Assembly (NCBI RefSeq): GCF_017163705.1
Contig: NZ_JAFIWB010000023.1
Coordinates: forward strand, 33,394-97,393
DNA length: 64,000 nucleotides
Direction of reading: 5' to 3'
Source: Xanthomonas bonasiae
GTDB lineage: Bacteria; Pseudomonadota; Gammaproteobacteria; Xanthomonadales; Xanthomonadaceae
The position numbers and the translations under genes were made by a program. How positions within the stretch are numbered: the stretch's first letter is position 1; every line of letters starts with the position of its first letter. Positions 38,996 through 47,681 of the stretch are shown in pieces. The notes beneath the pieces were generated by a model. That model was not told the origin of the DNA. It worked only from the letters and a program-made list of their open reading frames with translations, and ran no database searches.

Positions 38996-40550
38996 GCGGC
39001 GCCTCCTCTCCCTGCGCCAGCAGCGCGCTCACGATCTTGTCCATGGCGCTGCCGCGCGAACCTTTGATCAGGAGGGTGGGAGGAGCCGGGAATCGGGAAT
39101 CGGGAATCGGGAGTCGGGGGAGCAAAACGTCGTCTGCCACCGCGCCGGTGTTCTCATCCATCAGCTCTGTTTCCTGCTCTTGATCTTGCTCTTCACGAAT
39201 CCCCAATCCCGCTCGCTGTTCGACAGCCGCAGGCTGGCCATCCCTACTCCCGGCCGCACGCAGATCCGCGCGCAGCGCGGCGATCAGCGCCGCATGGCTG
39301 TCGAACACGCGTCCGTTCTCGCCGAAGGCCTGCGCGGCGACGGCGCTGAGCGGGCCCAGCGCGTACAGCCGGGTCAGGCCGGCGTCGCGGGCGCGGCGGC
39401 CGCCGCTGGCGTGCAGCGCTTCGGCACCGTCGCCGAGTTCGCGCATGTCGCCCAGCACCAGCCAGCGCTCGCCGCCGGCGGCGGCCAGCGCGTCGATCGC
39501 CGCGGCCAGCGAACCGGGGTTGGCGTTGTAGCTGTCGTCGATCAGCACCACGCCGCCGGGCAGCGTATGCGCGATCTGCCGGCCCGGCACCGGCTGCACC
39601 TGCGCCAGGCCCGCGGCGATCAGCGCCGGCGCGATGTCCAGCGCCAGCGCCAGCGAGGCGGCGGCCAGTGCGTTCATCAGGTTGTGCCGGCCCGGCAATG
39701 GCAGCGTCGTTTCGATCTCGCCCTGCGGGGTGACCAGCACGAACTGCGAGCGGTCCGGGCGCATGCGCAGCTGCGTGGCGGTGACCTCGGCGCTGGCCTG
39801 CAGGCCGAAGCGCAGCACGCGCGGGGCCAGCGGCGCCGGCAGGCGCTGCTCGAACCACAGCCCGAACGCGTCGTCGGCATTGATCACCGCGGTGCCGTCG
39901 GCGGTCAGCGCGGCGTAGATCGCGCCCTTGGTCGCGGCGACGCCGAGCAGGCTGCCCATCCGCTCCAGATGCGCCGGGGCGATGTTGTTCACCAGCGCCG
40001 CATGCGGGGCCACGATGTCGGTCAGGTAGGCGATGTCGCCCGGCTTGCCCGCGCCCATCTCGTAGATCGCGTAGTCGGCCGCGTCCGGCGCTTCGATCAC
40101 CGCCAGCGGCAGGCCGATCTCGTTGTTGCGGTTGCCGGGATTGGCGTAGACGCTGCCGCCCTGGACCCGGCAGGCATGCTGCAGGATCGCCAGCAGCAGC
40201 GCCTTGACGCTGGTCTTGCCGTTGCTGCCGGTGATCGCGGCCACCCGCGTGGCGCGGCCGCGCTGCATGCCCGCGGCGATCCGCGCCAGCGCCAGCTGGG
40301 TGTCGGCGACCAGGATCTGCGGCAGTTCGCTGTGCGGCTGCAACAGTTCCACCAGCAATGCGCTGGCGCCGCGCGCGGCGGCATCGGCGACGAAGTCGTG
40401 GCCGTCGAAACGCTCGCCGCGCAGCGCCACGTACAGGCTGCCCGGCGCCAGCGTGCGGGTGTCGTGGGCGATCGCGTCGATCGCCACGTCGTCGCCGTGC
40501 AGCTCGGCGCCGGCCCAGTGCGCGATCATCGACAGCGGCAGACGCTTCAT
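38985..40550 (-). CDS. murF: UDP-MurNAc-tripeptide--D-Ala-D-Ala ligase with an in-frame repeat insertion
   Basis: Adds D-Ala-D-Ala to complete the UDP-MurNAc-pentapeptide. 521 aa, against 452 in E. coli. Visible: [15 protein letters not shown]-loop at about 108-121, [72 protein letters not shown]. Near the C-terminus, after [11 protein letters not shown], about 57 residues (432-490) come from a GGGATTC element. Family sequence then resumes with [21 protein letters not shown]. The insertion falls between a helix and a strand of the C-terminal domain and keeps the frame, so the enzyme is probably active. ATG at 40550 overlaps the murE stop. Confidence 0.95.
   Translation of the reverse strand: MKRLPLSMIAHWAGAELHGDDVAIDAIAHDTRTLAPGSLYVALRGERFDGHDFVADAAARGASALLVELLQPHSELPQILVADTQLALARIAAGMQRGRATRVAAITGSNGKTSVKALLLAILQHACRVQGGSVYANPGNRNNEIGLPLAVIEAPDAADYAIYEMGAGKPGDIAYLTDIVAPHAALVNNIAPAHLERMGSLLGVAATKGAIYAALTADGTAVINADDAFGLWFEQRLPAPLAPRVLRFGLQASAEVTATQLRMRPDRSQFVLVTPQGEIETTLPLPGRHNLMNALAAASLALALDIAPALIAAGLAQVQPVPGRQIAHTLPGGVVLIDDSYNANPGSLAAAIDALAAAGGERWLVLGDMRELGDGAEALHASGGRRARDAGLTRLYALGPLSAVAAQAFGENGRVFDSHAALIAALRADLRAAGSRDGQPAAVEQRAGLGIREEQDQEQETELMDENTGAVADDVLLPRLPIPDSRFPAPPTLLIKGSRGSAMDKIVSALLAQGEEAPHAA
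39079..39254. repeat. GGGATTC element (long form) inserted within murF
   Basis: Left arm 39085-39120 has five G runs (GGG at 39088, 39095, 39102, 39109 and GGGGG at 39116). The right end 39197-39254 includes the same insert as the murG element, in opposite orientation. The total length keeps the murF frame open. Confidence 0.88.
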
Positions 40551-42040
40551 CGGGCGTGCTCCACTGGCATTGCGGCGCGCGCCTGCAGGGCCTGCGCGGC
40601 GATCTCGGTGTCGTCGAACGGATGCTGGATGCCGGCGATCTCCTGGTACGGCTCGTGGCCCTTGCCGGCGATCAGCACGATGTCGTCGGGGCCGGCTTCG
40701 GCCACGGCCAGGGCGATGGCCTGCGCGCGGTCGCGCTGCACGCGCACCGCCTGCAGGTCGGTGAACCCGGCCAGGATGTCGGCGACGATGCGATCGCCAT
40801 CCTCGCCACGCGGATTGTCGTCGGTGACGATCACCGCATCGGCCAGGCGCTGCGCGATCGCCGCCATCTGCGGACGCTTGCCGGTGTCGCGCTCGCCGCC
40901 GCAACCGAACACGCACAGCAGGCGGCCGTGGGCGTGGCCGCGCAGGCTGTCCAGCGCCTGCTCCAGCGCGTCCGGGGTGTGCGCGTAGTCGATCACCAGC
41001 AGCGGCTGCGCGTCGCTGCCGCCGAGGCGGTTCATGCGCCCGCGGATCGGCTGCAGCTGCGACAGCGTCGCGGCGATGCGCGCCGGCGCCACGTCCAGCG
41101 CGTGCAGCGCGCCGGCCACCGCCAGCAGGTTGTCCACGTTGAAGCGGCCGAGCAGCGGCGACTGCAGCGGATGCCGCGCGTCGCCGATCAGCAGGTCGAA
41201 ACCGATGCCGCGCGCGTCCAGGCGCAGCGCCTCGGCGCGCAGCGTGGCGTCGGCCTGGCCGCGCGAGCTGACGCCGATGCGGCGCAGCGCCGGGTCCAGC
41301 GTCGCCAGCAGCTCGCGGCCGAACGCGTCGTCGAGATTGACCACCGCGGCCTTCAGCCCCGGCGTGGCGAACAGGCGCGCCTTGGCTGCGCCATAGCCGG
41401 CCATGTCGCCGTGGTAGTCCAGATGGTCGCGGGTGAGATTGGTGAACACCGCCACGTCGAAGTGCACCGCATCGACGCGACCCTGGTCCAGCGCGTGCGA
41501 ACTCACTTCCATCGCCACCGCCTGCGCGCCGGCGTCGCGCAGCTGCGCCAGCAGCGCGTGCGTCTGCAGCACCAGCGGCGTGGTGAAACCGGTCGGCACC
41601 ACGTCGCCGTACAGGCCGACGCCGAGCGTGCCGATGCTGCCGCTGCGCGTGCCCAGGCACTGCCAGGCCTGCGCCAGCAACTGCACGGTGGAAGTCTTGC
41701 CGTTGGTGCCGGTGACCCCGACCATGGTCATCGTCTGCGACGGATGGCCGTGGAACTGGTCGGCCATCGCGCCCATGCGCGCGCGCAGGCCCGGCACCGC
41801 GATCGCGTCGGTCGGCGCCGGCAATTCAGCCGGGGCCGGCGGTTCGAACAGGATCGCCGCGGCGCCCTTGGCCTGCGCCTGCGCGACGAAGCCCAGCCCG
41901 TGCGCGCCGAACCCGGCGATCGCCACGAACGCATCGCCGGCGCGCACCGCGCGGCTGTCCATGACCAGCCCGGACACCTGCACGTCGCGCGCCAGCGCCA
42001 CGTCCGGCAGCAGCTGCGACAGCGGCAGCGCGCGGCTCAC
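40547..42040 (-). CDS. murE: UDP-MurNAc-L-Ala-D-Glu--2,6-diaminopimelate ligase
   Basis: Adds the third amino acid of the stem peptide. 497 aa. Visible: [16 protein letters not shown]-loop (about 109-123), [51 protein letters not shown], the [15 protein letters not shown] region, [15 protein letters not shown] and the DDNPRGED motif. DNPR is the known selector for meso-diaminopimelate rather than lysine. The start is GTG at 42040, overlapping the ftsI stop (GTGA), with AGGAG 8 bases upstream. The stop overlaps murF. Confidence 0.97.
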   Translation of the reverse strand: MSRALPLSQLLPDVALARDVQVSGLVMDSRAVRAGDAFVAIAGFGAHGLGFVAQAQAKGAAAILFEPPAPAELPAPTDAIAVPGLRARMGAMADQFHGHPSQTMTMVGVTGTNGKTSTVQLLAQAWQCLGTRSGSIGTLGVGLYGDVVPTGFTTPLVLQTHALLAQLRDAGAQAVAMEVSSHALDQGRVDAVHFDVAVFTNLTRDHLDYHGDMAGYGAAKARLFATPGLKAAVVNLDDAFGRELLATLDPALRRIGVSSRGQADATLRAEALRLDARGIGFDLLIGDARHPLQSPLLGRFNVDNLLAVAGALHALDVAPARIAATLSQLQPIRGRMNRLGGSDAQPLLVIDYAHTPDALEQALDSLRGHAHGRLLCVFGCGGERDTGKRPQMAAIAQRLADAVIVTDDNPRGEDGDRIVADILAGFTDLQAVRVQRDRAQAIALAVAEAGPDDIVLIAGKGHEPYQEIAGIQHPFDDTEIAAQALQARAAMPVEHAR

Positions 42041-43902
42041 TGGCGGGTCTCCTGCAACGGCACCGGCTGCGCGGCCGGCGGCGGCGTGACGGCACGGGCG
42101 ATGGGCAGCGCCGCTTCCACTTCGGCGGCGGCATCGGGCACCACGGCCGGATCCGGCTCCACCGGCGCCGGCGGCGGCGCATGGCCGCTCTTGCCGGCGG
42201 CCTGCGCCGCCAGCCACGCCTGGATGTCGTCCGGCGGCACGTCCATCAGCCGCAGCGCACCTTCCATCACGTTGTGGAACACCGGCGCCGAAACCAGGCC
42301 GCCGTAGTACTTGGCGCCCTGCGGATCGTTGATCACGATGACCGTGGCGAAGCGCGGATTGGTCGCCGGCACCAGGCCGGCGAACAGCGCGTTGTAGTGG
42401 CCGCGGATATAGCCGCCGGGACCGTTCAGGCGCGCGGTGCCGGTCTTGCCGGCGACGTGGTAGCCGAGGATCGCCGCGCCCTTGGCGCCGCCCTGGGTCA
42501 CCACGGTTTCCATCATCGACACCACTTCCTTGGCGATCGCCGGGCTCAGCACTTCCTTGGTGTCCTCGTGCTGGCCCTTGACGAAGGTCGGCGTGACCAG
42601 CTTGCCGCCGTTGCCGAGCGCGCAGTACGCGCGTGCGATCTGCAGCGGCGTCACCGACAGGCCGTAGCCGTAGGACATGGTGGTCTTGGACGACCCGCTC
42701 CAGCGTGCCGGCGAGGGCAGCACGCCGGCCGATTCGCCGGGGAAGCCGCTGTGCGGGGCGCTGCCGTAGCCGTAGCTGTGGATCTGGTCGTAGAAGGTCT
42801 GGTCCGGCAGCTTGGCCGCGATCTTGGCCGCGCCGATGTTGGAGCTGCGGGTGATCACGCCGGTCACGGTCAGCACGCCGTTGTTGCGCGGCACGTCCTT
42901 GATGGTGAAGCGGCCGATCGCCATGTAGCCCGGGTTGGTGTCGATCAGCGTGTCCTTGGTCACCACCCCGGCCTTGAGCGCGGTGGAGATGGTCAACGGC
43001 TTCATCGTCGAACCCGGCTCGACCAGGTCGGTGACCGCGCGGTTGCGGCGCGCATCGGAATTGACCCCGGTGACCGAGTTCGGGTTGTAGGTCGGCAGGT
43101 TGACCATGGCCATGATCTCGCCGGTGGCCACGTCCATCACCACGATCGAACCGCCGGCGGCGTTGTTTTCCACCAGCGCGTTGCGCAGTTCCTTGTAGGC
43201 CAGGAACTGGATGCGGCGATCGATGCTGAGGGTCAGGTCCTTGCCCGGCTCGGCCGGCTTGACCAGATCGATGCTTTCCACGATCGCGCCCTTGCGGTCG
43301 CGGATCACGCGCTTGGAACCGGGCTTGCCGCGCAGCCATTCGTCGAACGCCAGCTCCAGCCCTTCCTGGCCGCGGTCGTCGATGTTGGTGAAGCCGAGCA
43401 CGTGCGCCATCGCTTCGCCCTGCGGGTAGAAGCGGCGGAACTCGCGCTGCGAGAACACGCCCGGGATGCCCAGCGCGACCACCGCGTGTGCCTTGTCCGG
43501 ATTGATCCGGCGCTTGAGGTACATGAACTCCTTGTCCGACTTCTGCGACAGCTTGGCGGTCAGCTCGTCGCTGGGCAGCTCCAGCGCCTGCGCCAGCTGC
43601 GGGATGCGGTCGGGATTGCGCAGCAGCTCCTGCGGATTGACCCAGATCGACTCCACCGGCGTGGACACCGCCAGCGGCTCGCCGTTGCGGTCGGTGATCA
43701 TGCCGCGCGAGGTCGCGATCGGCAGCTCGCGCAGGTAGCGCGCCTCGCCCTGGCGCTGGTAGAAGTCGCTGTTGATGATCTGCACGTAGGCGGCGCGGCC
43801 GATCAGGGTGACCGAGCACAGGCTCAGCGCCGCACCGACCAGCACCAGCCGGCCACGGAGATTGAAGTTGCTGCGCGGGCGGTTGCGGCCGGTCTTGCTC
43901 AT
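42037..43902 (-). CDS. ftsI: Septal peptidoglycan transpeptidase FtsI (PBP3)
   Basis: Cross-links septal peptidoglycan together with FtsW. 621 aa. One membrane helix lies at about residues 18-38, then the pedestal domain ([18 protein letters not shown]), then the transpeptidase domain: serine motif [10 protein letters not shown], second motif ITRSSNIGA, third motif AGKTGTARL. The tail of about 60 residues is rich in Pro, Ala and Val and disordered. ATG at 43902 overlaps the ftsL stop (ATGA); the end overlaps murE. Class B PBP, the main aztreonam target in relatives. Confidence 0.97.
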   Translation of the reverse strand: MSKTGRNRPRSNFNLRGRLVLVGAALSLCSVTLIGRAAYVQIINSDFYQRQGEARYLRELPIATSRGMITDRNGEPLAVSTPVESIWVNPQELLRNPDRIPQLAQALELPSDELTAKLSQKSDKEFMYLKRRINPDKAHAVVALGIPGVFSQREFRRFYPQGEAMAHVLGFTNIDDRGQEGLELAFDEWLRGKPGSKRVIRDRKGAIVESIDLVKPAEPGKDLTLSIDRRIQFLAYKELRNALVENNAAGGSIVVMDVATGEIMAMVNLPTYNPNSVTGVNSDARRNRAVTDLVEPGSTMKPLTISTALKAGVVTKDTLIDTNPGYMAIGRFTIKDVPRNNGVLTVTGVITRSSNIGAAKIAAKLPDQTFYDQIHSYGYGSAPHSGFPGESAGVLPSPARWSGSSKTTMSYGYGLSVTPLQIARAYCALGNGGKLVTPTFVKGQHEDTKEVLSPAIAKEVVSMMETVVTQGGAKGAAILGYHVAGKTGTARLNGPGGYIRGHYNALFAGLVPATNPRFATVIVINDPQGAKYYGGLVSAPVFHNVMEGALRLMDVPPDDIQAWLAAQAAGKSGHAPPPAPVEPDPAVVPDAAAEVEAALPIARAVTPPPAAQPVPLQETRQ

Positions 43903-44162
43903 GGCCGCACCACCACGATGTCGCCGGTTTCCGGAAACTTCATGCCCAGCCGCTCGCGCGCGACCTGGTCGACGCGATTGCTTTCGGCCCAGGTCGCCTG
44001 CTCCAGCTGCAGCCGGCCGAACTCGATGTTCAGCTCGTCGCGGTTGTGCTCCAGCCGCGACAGCTCGACGAACAGCTGGCGATGGCGATGGCGCATGTAC
44101 ACCACCCCGATCGCCGAGGCGATGGTGCAGGCGAGCAGGACGATCAACAGCAGCCGGCTCAT
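43899..44162 (-). CDS. ftsL: Cell-division protein FtsL
   Basis: Small bitopic divisome protein, partner of FtsB and FtsQ. 87 aa: a membrane helix at residues 3-22 ([20 protein letters not shown]), a coiled coil from about 25 to 65 ([30 protein letters not shown]), then the conserved [25 protein letters not shown] at 44162 overlaps the rsmH stop. Its AGGAG site, 7 bases upstream, is locked in a perfect 9-bp hairpin, so translation should depend on ribosomes coming from rsmH. Confidence 0.95.
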   Translation of the reverse strand: MSRLLLIVLLACTIASAIGVVYMRHRHRQLFVELSRLEHNRDELNIEFGRLQLEQATWAESNRVDQVARERLGMKFPETGDIVVVRP

Positions 44163-45226
44163 TGGGCGTCTCCTGGCGGAGACGCCGGGATTGGGGATTC
44201 GGAATTGGGGATTGGAGAAGAGCGCTCGCCCAATCCCGAATCCCCAATCCCCAATCCCAGCTTCTCGGCCACCCGAAGCACCGCGCTGCGCGCGCGCGGA
44301 TTGAGCGCCAGCTCGGCGCCGTCGGCCTTGATCGCGCCGCCGTGCAGTTGCAGCGTCGGCACGAACGGCTGGGCCTCGGGCAGGCGGCGGTTGCTCGGCG
44401 GGGCCTTGGCGTGGCGGTTCATGAACTGCTTGACGATGCGGTCTTCCAGCGAGTGGAAGCTGATCACCGCCAGGCGCCCGCCCGGCTTGAGCTTGGCCAG
44501 CGCCGCGTCCAGCCCGGCTTCGAGGTCGGCCAGTTCGCGGTTGATGTGGATGCGGATCGCCTGGAAGCTGCGCGTGGCCGGATGGGTCTTGCTGTCGCCG
44601 CGCGGCATCACGCTGGCGATCAGGTCGGCCAGCTGCGCGGTGCGGGTCAGCGGCTGCTCGGCGCGGCGCGCCACGATCGCGCGGGCGATGCGCCGGCTCT
44701 GGCGTTCGTCGCCATAGGTCCACAGCACGTCGGCGATGTCGCGCTCGCTGGCGTGAGCCAGCCACTGCGCGGCGCTCTCGCCGGCGTCCGGATCCATGCG
44801 CATGTCCAGCGGGCCGTCCTTGCCGAACGAGAAGCCGCGCTCGGCCACGTCCAGCTGCGGCGAGGACACGCCCAGGTCGAACAGCACGCCGTCCAGATCG
44901 GCGGCGGCGTCCCACTGCGCCAGTTCGGCGAAGCTGCCGCGGCGGATGCGCACGCGCGCGTCGCCACCGAACGCATGTTCGGCTTCGGCGATCGCCTCGG
45001 GATCCTTGTCCATCAACAGCAGCCGGCCTCCTGGGCCGAGTTTGTGCAGCACCCCGCGCGCGTGTCCGCCACGCCCGAACGTGCCATCCAGATAGATTCC
45101 GTCTTCGATCACCTGCAGCCCGTCCATGACCTGCGCGAACAACACCGGCACATGCGCCGCCGGCGGTTGCGACACCGGAAGGTGACCGGCCTGCGCCTGT
45201 CCGCGCATCCGGACACCCCGGCTCAC
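44159..45226 (-). CDS. rsmH: 16S rRNA m4C1402 methyltransferase RsmH with repeat-encoded tail
   Basis: Methylates N4 of C1402 in 16S rRNA using SAM. 355 aa, against 313 in E. coli. Visible: [16 protein letters not shown] motif [78 protein letters not shown], and [16 protein letters not shown]. From about residue 323 the frame is the GGGATTC element ([18 protein letters not shown] and so on) up to the stop. Start: GTG at 45226, overlapping the mraZ stop (GTGA); an ATG six codons in is an alternative. Old name mraW. Confidence 0.95.
   Translation of the reverse strand: MSRGVRMRGQAQAGHLPVSQPPAAHVPVLFAQVMDGLQVIEDGIYLDGTFGRGGHARGVLHKLGPGGRLLLMDKDPEAIAEAEHAFGGDARVRIRRGSFAELAQWDAAADLDGVLFDLGVSSPQLDVAERGFSFGKDGPLDMRMDPDAGESAAQWLAHASERDIADVLWTYGDERQSRRIARAIVARRAEQPLTRTAQLADLIASVMPRGDSKTHPATRSFQAIRIHINRELADLEAGLDAALAKLKPGGRLAVISFHSLEDRIVKQFMNRHAKAPPSNRRLPEAQPFVPTLQLHGGAIKADGAELALNPRARSAVLRVAEKLGLGIGDSGLGERSSPIPNSESPIPASPPGDAQ
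44165..44186 (-). promoter_or_regulatory. Hairpin holding the ftsL ribosome binding site
   Basis: On the minus strand GGCGTCTCC pairs over 9 bases with GGAGACGCC around a GCCA loop. The second half contains the AGGAG of ftsL. The repeat element begins directly upstream. Confidence 0.7.
44182..44266. repeat. GGGATTC element (short form) inside the 3' end of rsmH
   Basis: Arms 44184-44217 and 44231-44262. The shortest complete copy, about 85 bases. The right arm gives four G runs on the transcript strand. Read in frame as the RsmH tail. Confidence 0.85.
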
Positions 45227-45669
45227 AACTTCAGATCGAGCAATCCATCGCCCAGATCCTCGTCAGACAATGTCTGCTGGATCAGTGCGCGATGAGCCTG
45301 CTCGCTCCATAGTTCGAACTTGTCGCCCATGCCCAACAGCACGGCGCGCTTTTCGATGCCCACCGCAGCGCGGTGGCTCGGCGGGATGGTGATGCGGCTG
45401 TTGGCGTCCAGCTCCAGCGCGGCCGAGGAACCGACCAGCTTCTGCTGCAGGACCCGCACCACGCGCTGGGTGTTGGGCTTGGCCATGACGTCGTCACGGA
45501 CCCGCTCCCATTCCTTTTCCGCGTACAGCCACAGGCATCCGGCCTCGAACGGGTTGTAGGTCAGCACCAGCCGATTGCCGCTCGCACGCACGACAAGGTC
45601 GCGGTACGCGGTGGGAACCGCCATACGCCCCTTGTCGTCCACTGTGATTGCGGTCTCGCCCTGAAACAC
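45223..45669 (-). CDS. mraZ: MraZ, transcriptional regulator of the dcw cluster
   Basis: First gene of the cluster. 148 aa (E. coli 152). Two SpoVT/AbrB-like halves are visible: [21 protein letters not shown] and [20 protein letters not shown], each with the DxxGR/DxxSR signature. MraZ binds short TGGGN repeats before its own gene and represses the cluster in E. coli. The start is GTG at 45669 (GTG TTT CAG GGC), matching the usual MFQGE N-terminus. An in-frame upstream stretch would place coding across the operator. The end overlaps rsmH (GTGA). Confidence 0.95.
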   Translation of the reverse strand: MFQGETAITVDDKGRMAVPTAYRDLVVRASGNRLVLTYNPFEAGCLWLYAEKEWERVRDDVMAKPNTQRVVRVLQQKLVGSSAALELDANSRITIPPSHRAAVGIEKRAVLLGMGDKFELWSEQAHRALIQQTLSDEDLGDGLLDLKL

Positions 45670-45709
45670 GACGCCTACACCTTTCAAATCCGCCTGGACG
45701 GTCATTGAA

Positions 45710-45753
45710 CCACGAAAAACCACAAAAAACCCGGTTTTCCCTCGAGTGCCCAC
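45710..45753 (-). promoter_or_regulatory. MraZ operator: GTGG/GGG repeats at 10-base spacing
   Basis: On the minus strand, GTGGG (45749-45753), GAGGG (45739-45743), CGGG (45730-45733), GTGG (45720-45723) and GTGG (45710-45713) follow each other with a 9-10 base period. MraZ is known to bind TGGG-type repeats in this spacing, and the site sits between the promoter and mraZ. Confidence 0.65.
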
Positions 45754-45779
45754 CTTAGCAGCGCGCGAAAGGTTGTCAA
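45752..45779 (-). promoter_or_regulatory. Main dcw promoter (candidate)
   Basis: On the minus strand a perfect -35 TTGACA (45774-45779) and a weak -10 TAAGGT (45752-45757) are 16 bases apart, directly before the MraZ repeats. Confidence 0.55.
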
Positions 45780-45849
45780 CAACTTTGCGAGCGATAAATC
45801 GCTAGCCACATCAATGGCTTGCGCCATTCTTTAGAGACTTGTTCAAAGC

Positions 45850-45858
45850 TTATCCACA
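45850..45858 (+). promoter_or_regulatory. Perfect DnaA box upstream of mraZ
   Basis: TTATCCACA matches the strong DnaA box. A second site, TTGTGCACA on the minus strand at 45906-45914, differs from the consensus in one position. They lie about 70-130 bases upstream of the -35 box of the dcw promoter. Confidence 0.5.
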
Positions 45859-45996
45859 AGTTGCTGTTTCGTCTCATATTTTGAGATTGAGCGGAAATTC
45901 AGCCCTGTGCACAAGGCGTTAAGACAGCGGCCAGCTGCCGCGGCCACGACCGACCGGCTCGCCTGCCGCTGCGCAAAACCGCACAATCGGCGGCCT

Positions 45997-46785
45997 ATGT
46001 GCCTGGTCGCCCTCGCCCTCGAATCGCACCCGCGCTGGCGCCTGCTGCTGGTCGGCAACCGCGACGAATTCCACGCCCGCCCGACCGCGCCGCTGCAGCG
46101 CTGGGCGGCGCCGGCGCAGCGCGTGCTGGCCGGGCGCGACCTGCGTTCCGGCGGCAGCTGGGTGGGCCTGGACGACGCCGGCCGCTGCACTGTGGTCACC
46201 AACGTGCGCGACCCGCTGGCGTCGATGTCCGGCGCCTCGCGCGGCGCCCTGGTCGCCGACTACCTGGCCGGCGCCGCGCCGGCAGGCGCCTTCGCCGACG
46301 CACTGGCGCTTCGCGCCGACGCCTACCCGCCGTTCAATCTGCTGCTGGCCGACGCCGAAGGCGCGCAATACCTGGGCAACCACCCGCCTGCCCGGCAGCG
46401 CCTGGCGCCCGGCATCCACGGCATGTCCAATGGCGCGCTGGACGCGCCATGGCCGAAGACGGTGCGCCTGTGCGAGGTCCTGGCGGGGTGGATTGCCGCC
46501 GGCGACGAGGACCTGTCCCCGCTATGGCGCGCGCTGGCCGACGAGACCATCGCCGCCGACGCGCAGTTGCCCGACACCGGCGTAGGCCTGGAGCTGGAGC
46601 GGCGCCTGTCGCCAGCCTTCATCCGCGGCCACGACTACGGCACCCGCGCCAGCACCATCGTCGCAGTGGGCGGCGACGGCCGCGGCTGGATCCACGAGCG
46701 CCGCTTCGGCGCCGATGGGGTGTTCCTGGGGGAGACGCGGCTGCAGGGGCTCAGGATCGGGGACTCGGGACTCGGGGCCCGGTAA
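45997..46785 (+). CDS. TANGO2 / NRDE-family protein
   Basis: 262 aa, starting with the family hallmark MCLVALAL (Cys2 would be exposed after Met removal, as in N-terminal nucleophile hydrolases) and LLVGNRDEFHARPT, the NRDE motif. Further: GRDLRSGGSWVGLDDAGRCTVVTNVRDP, RGALVADYL, GIHGMSNGALDAPWPK and YGTRASTIVAV. Human and animal relatives are linked to lipid and haem handling; the bacterial role is not settled. The last eleven residues (RIGDSGLGAR) come from a half copy of the GGGACTC repeat. Divergent from mraZ, followed by rnpB. Confidence 0.85.
   Translation: MCLVALALESHPRWRLLLVGNRDEFHARPTAPLQRWAAPAQRVLAGRDLRSGGSWVGLDDAGRCTVVTNVRDPLASMSGASRGALVADYLAGAAPAGAFADALALRADAYPPFNLLLADAEGAQYLGNHPPARQRLAPGIHGMSNGALDAPWPKTVRLCEVLAGWIAAGDEDLSPLWRALADETIAADAQLPDTGVGLELERRLSPAFIRGHDYGTRASTIVAVGGDGRGWIHERRFGADGVFLGETRLQGLRIGDSGLGAR
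46755..46784 (+). repeat. Half copy of the GGGACTC/GGGATTC repeat in the 3' end of the TANGO2 gene
   Basis: ATCGGGGACTCGGGACTCGG followed by GG: three G runs at 7-8 base spacing, without the opposite arm. It forms the end of the reading frame. Confidence 0.65.
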
Positions 46786-46853
46786 GAGTTGCGTTGCGGC
46801 CATTCGCTGTTCCGGACATCCGATTCCGCGCGGCGCAGTGGCGCCGCACATGC

Positions 46854-46859
46854 GACAAT
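46854..46859 (+). promoter_or_regulatory. -10 box of rnpB
   Basis: GACAAT lies 7 bases before the deduced first base of the RNA. No good -35 is visible. Confidence 0.5.
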
Positions 46860-46865
46860 GCCCAC

Positions 46866-47234
46866 GGCGGAGTCGGCCAGACAGTCGCGTCATCCCGGTG
46901 CATTTCGGTGCAGTGGGGTGCCGAGGAAAGTCCGGGCTCCATAGGGCAAGGTGCCAGGTAACGCCTGGGCGGCGCGAGCCGACGGATCAGTGCAACAGAA
47001 AGATACCGCCTAAGTCTGCGCAAGCAGACCGGTAAGGGTGAAATGGTGCGGTAAGAGCGCACCGCGAGTCCGGTAACGGACCGGTACGGCAAACCCCACC
47101 TGGAGCAAGACCAAATAGGGACCTCATGGCGCTGCCCGCGTCGGGTCCGGGTAGGTTGCTCGAGCGCCGCGGTGACGCGGCGCCTAGAAGAATGACTGTC
47201 CACGACAGAACCCGGCTTATCGGCCGGCTCCGCC
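46866..47234 (+). ncRNA. rnpB: RNase P RNA (type A)
   Basis: Catalytic RNA that trims tRNA 5' ends. The ends pair to form P1: GGCGGAGTCGGCC (46866-46878) with GGCCGGCTCCGCC (47222-47234). The universal cores are present: GAGGAAAGTCCGGGCTCC near 46923-46940, ACAGAAAGATACCGCC, GGTAAGGGTGAAATGGTGCGG, TAAGAGCGCACCG, AAACCCCACC with the tRNA-CCA-binding type loop, CAAATAGGG, and the 3' AGAATGACTGTCCACGACAGAACCCGGCTTA. About 369 bases, normal for proteobacteria. Confidence 0.96.
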
Positions 47235-47345
47235 ACTTTTCTCAAAAAATCTCCAGACTCCGGGCCAGACTCCCGGGTTCGGAGGCTTTAGCCTCTGTGA
47301 CGAAAACATCCTTCAGACTGACGCACACGCCCAAGGCATCTCATT

Positions 47346-47603
47346 GATGACCTGGCGCTCGCCAGCGACAACCTGCGGGCACTCGCCATCGAGCAGGCCG
47401 GCGACTACTCGCACCAGCAGATCATCGCCTGGATGCATCGCCACGACCTGACGCTGGATTCGGCCGCCGCGGCATTGGGTGTGAGCCGGCGCATGCTGGC
47501 CTACTACCGCAGCGGCGAGAAGCCCGTCCCCAGGAGCATCGGGTTGGCGACGCTGGGATGGGAAGCCGAACAGGCCGGGTTCCGATTCCCGGCAGTCGCC
47601 TGA
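47346..47603 (+). pseudogene. 3' remnant of an HTH (Xre-like) gene after rnpB
   Basis: A frame of 85 codons reads DDLALASDNLRALAIEQAG, then IIAWMHRHDLTLDSAAAALG and VSRRMLAYYRSGEKPVPRSI and ends GFRFPAVA. The middle is a clear helix-turn-helix: LTLDSAAAALGVSRRMLAYY. There is no normal start codon before the conserved sequence; the first in-frame ATG is inside it (47433), and an in-frame TGA lies just upstream. It looks like the C-terminal half of a DNA-binding protein, perhaps of an antitoxin type, that lost its front where it meets rnpB. Expression is doubtful; an unusual start (ATT, CTG) cannot be ruled out. Confidence 0.6.
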
Positions 47604-47681
47604 CAGCGCATTCGCCTGGGAACGGCAGGTTTGCGATTGCCTGTTGCAGGCCAGTCGGCACCGGCTCGGTTTACAGCCGCC

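Larger units (their letters stand above)
45670..45996. other. dcw leader region, divergent from the TANGO2 gene
   Basis: 327 AT-richer bases. It holds the MraZ-type repeats and promoter, a perfect DnaA box, a near-DnaA box and presumably the promoter of the divergent gene. No gene seen. Confidence 0.7.

Noticed and set aside
38985..39254. murF as a frameshifted or broken gene
   Set aside because: The frame is open through the insertion and conserved C-terminal sequence ([15 protein letters not shown]) resumes, so it is an in-frame insertion, not a lesion.
44182..44266. Rho-independent terminator between rsmH and ftsL
   Set aside because: The arms form a hairpin but there is no T run, and the stop/start overlap requires read-through.
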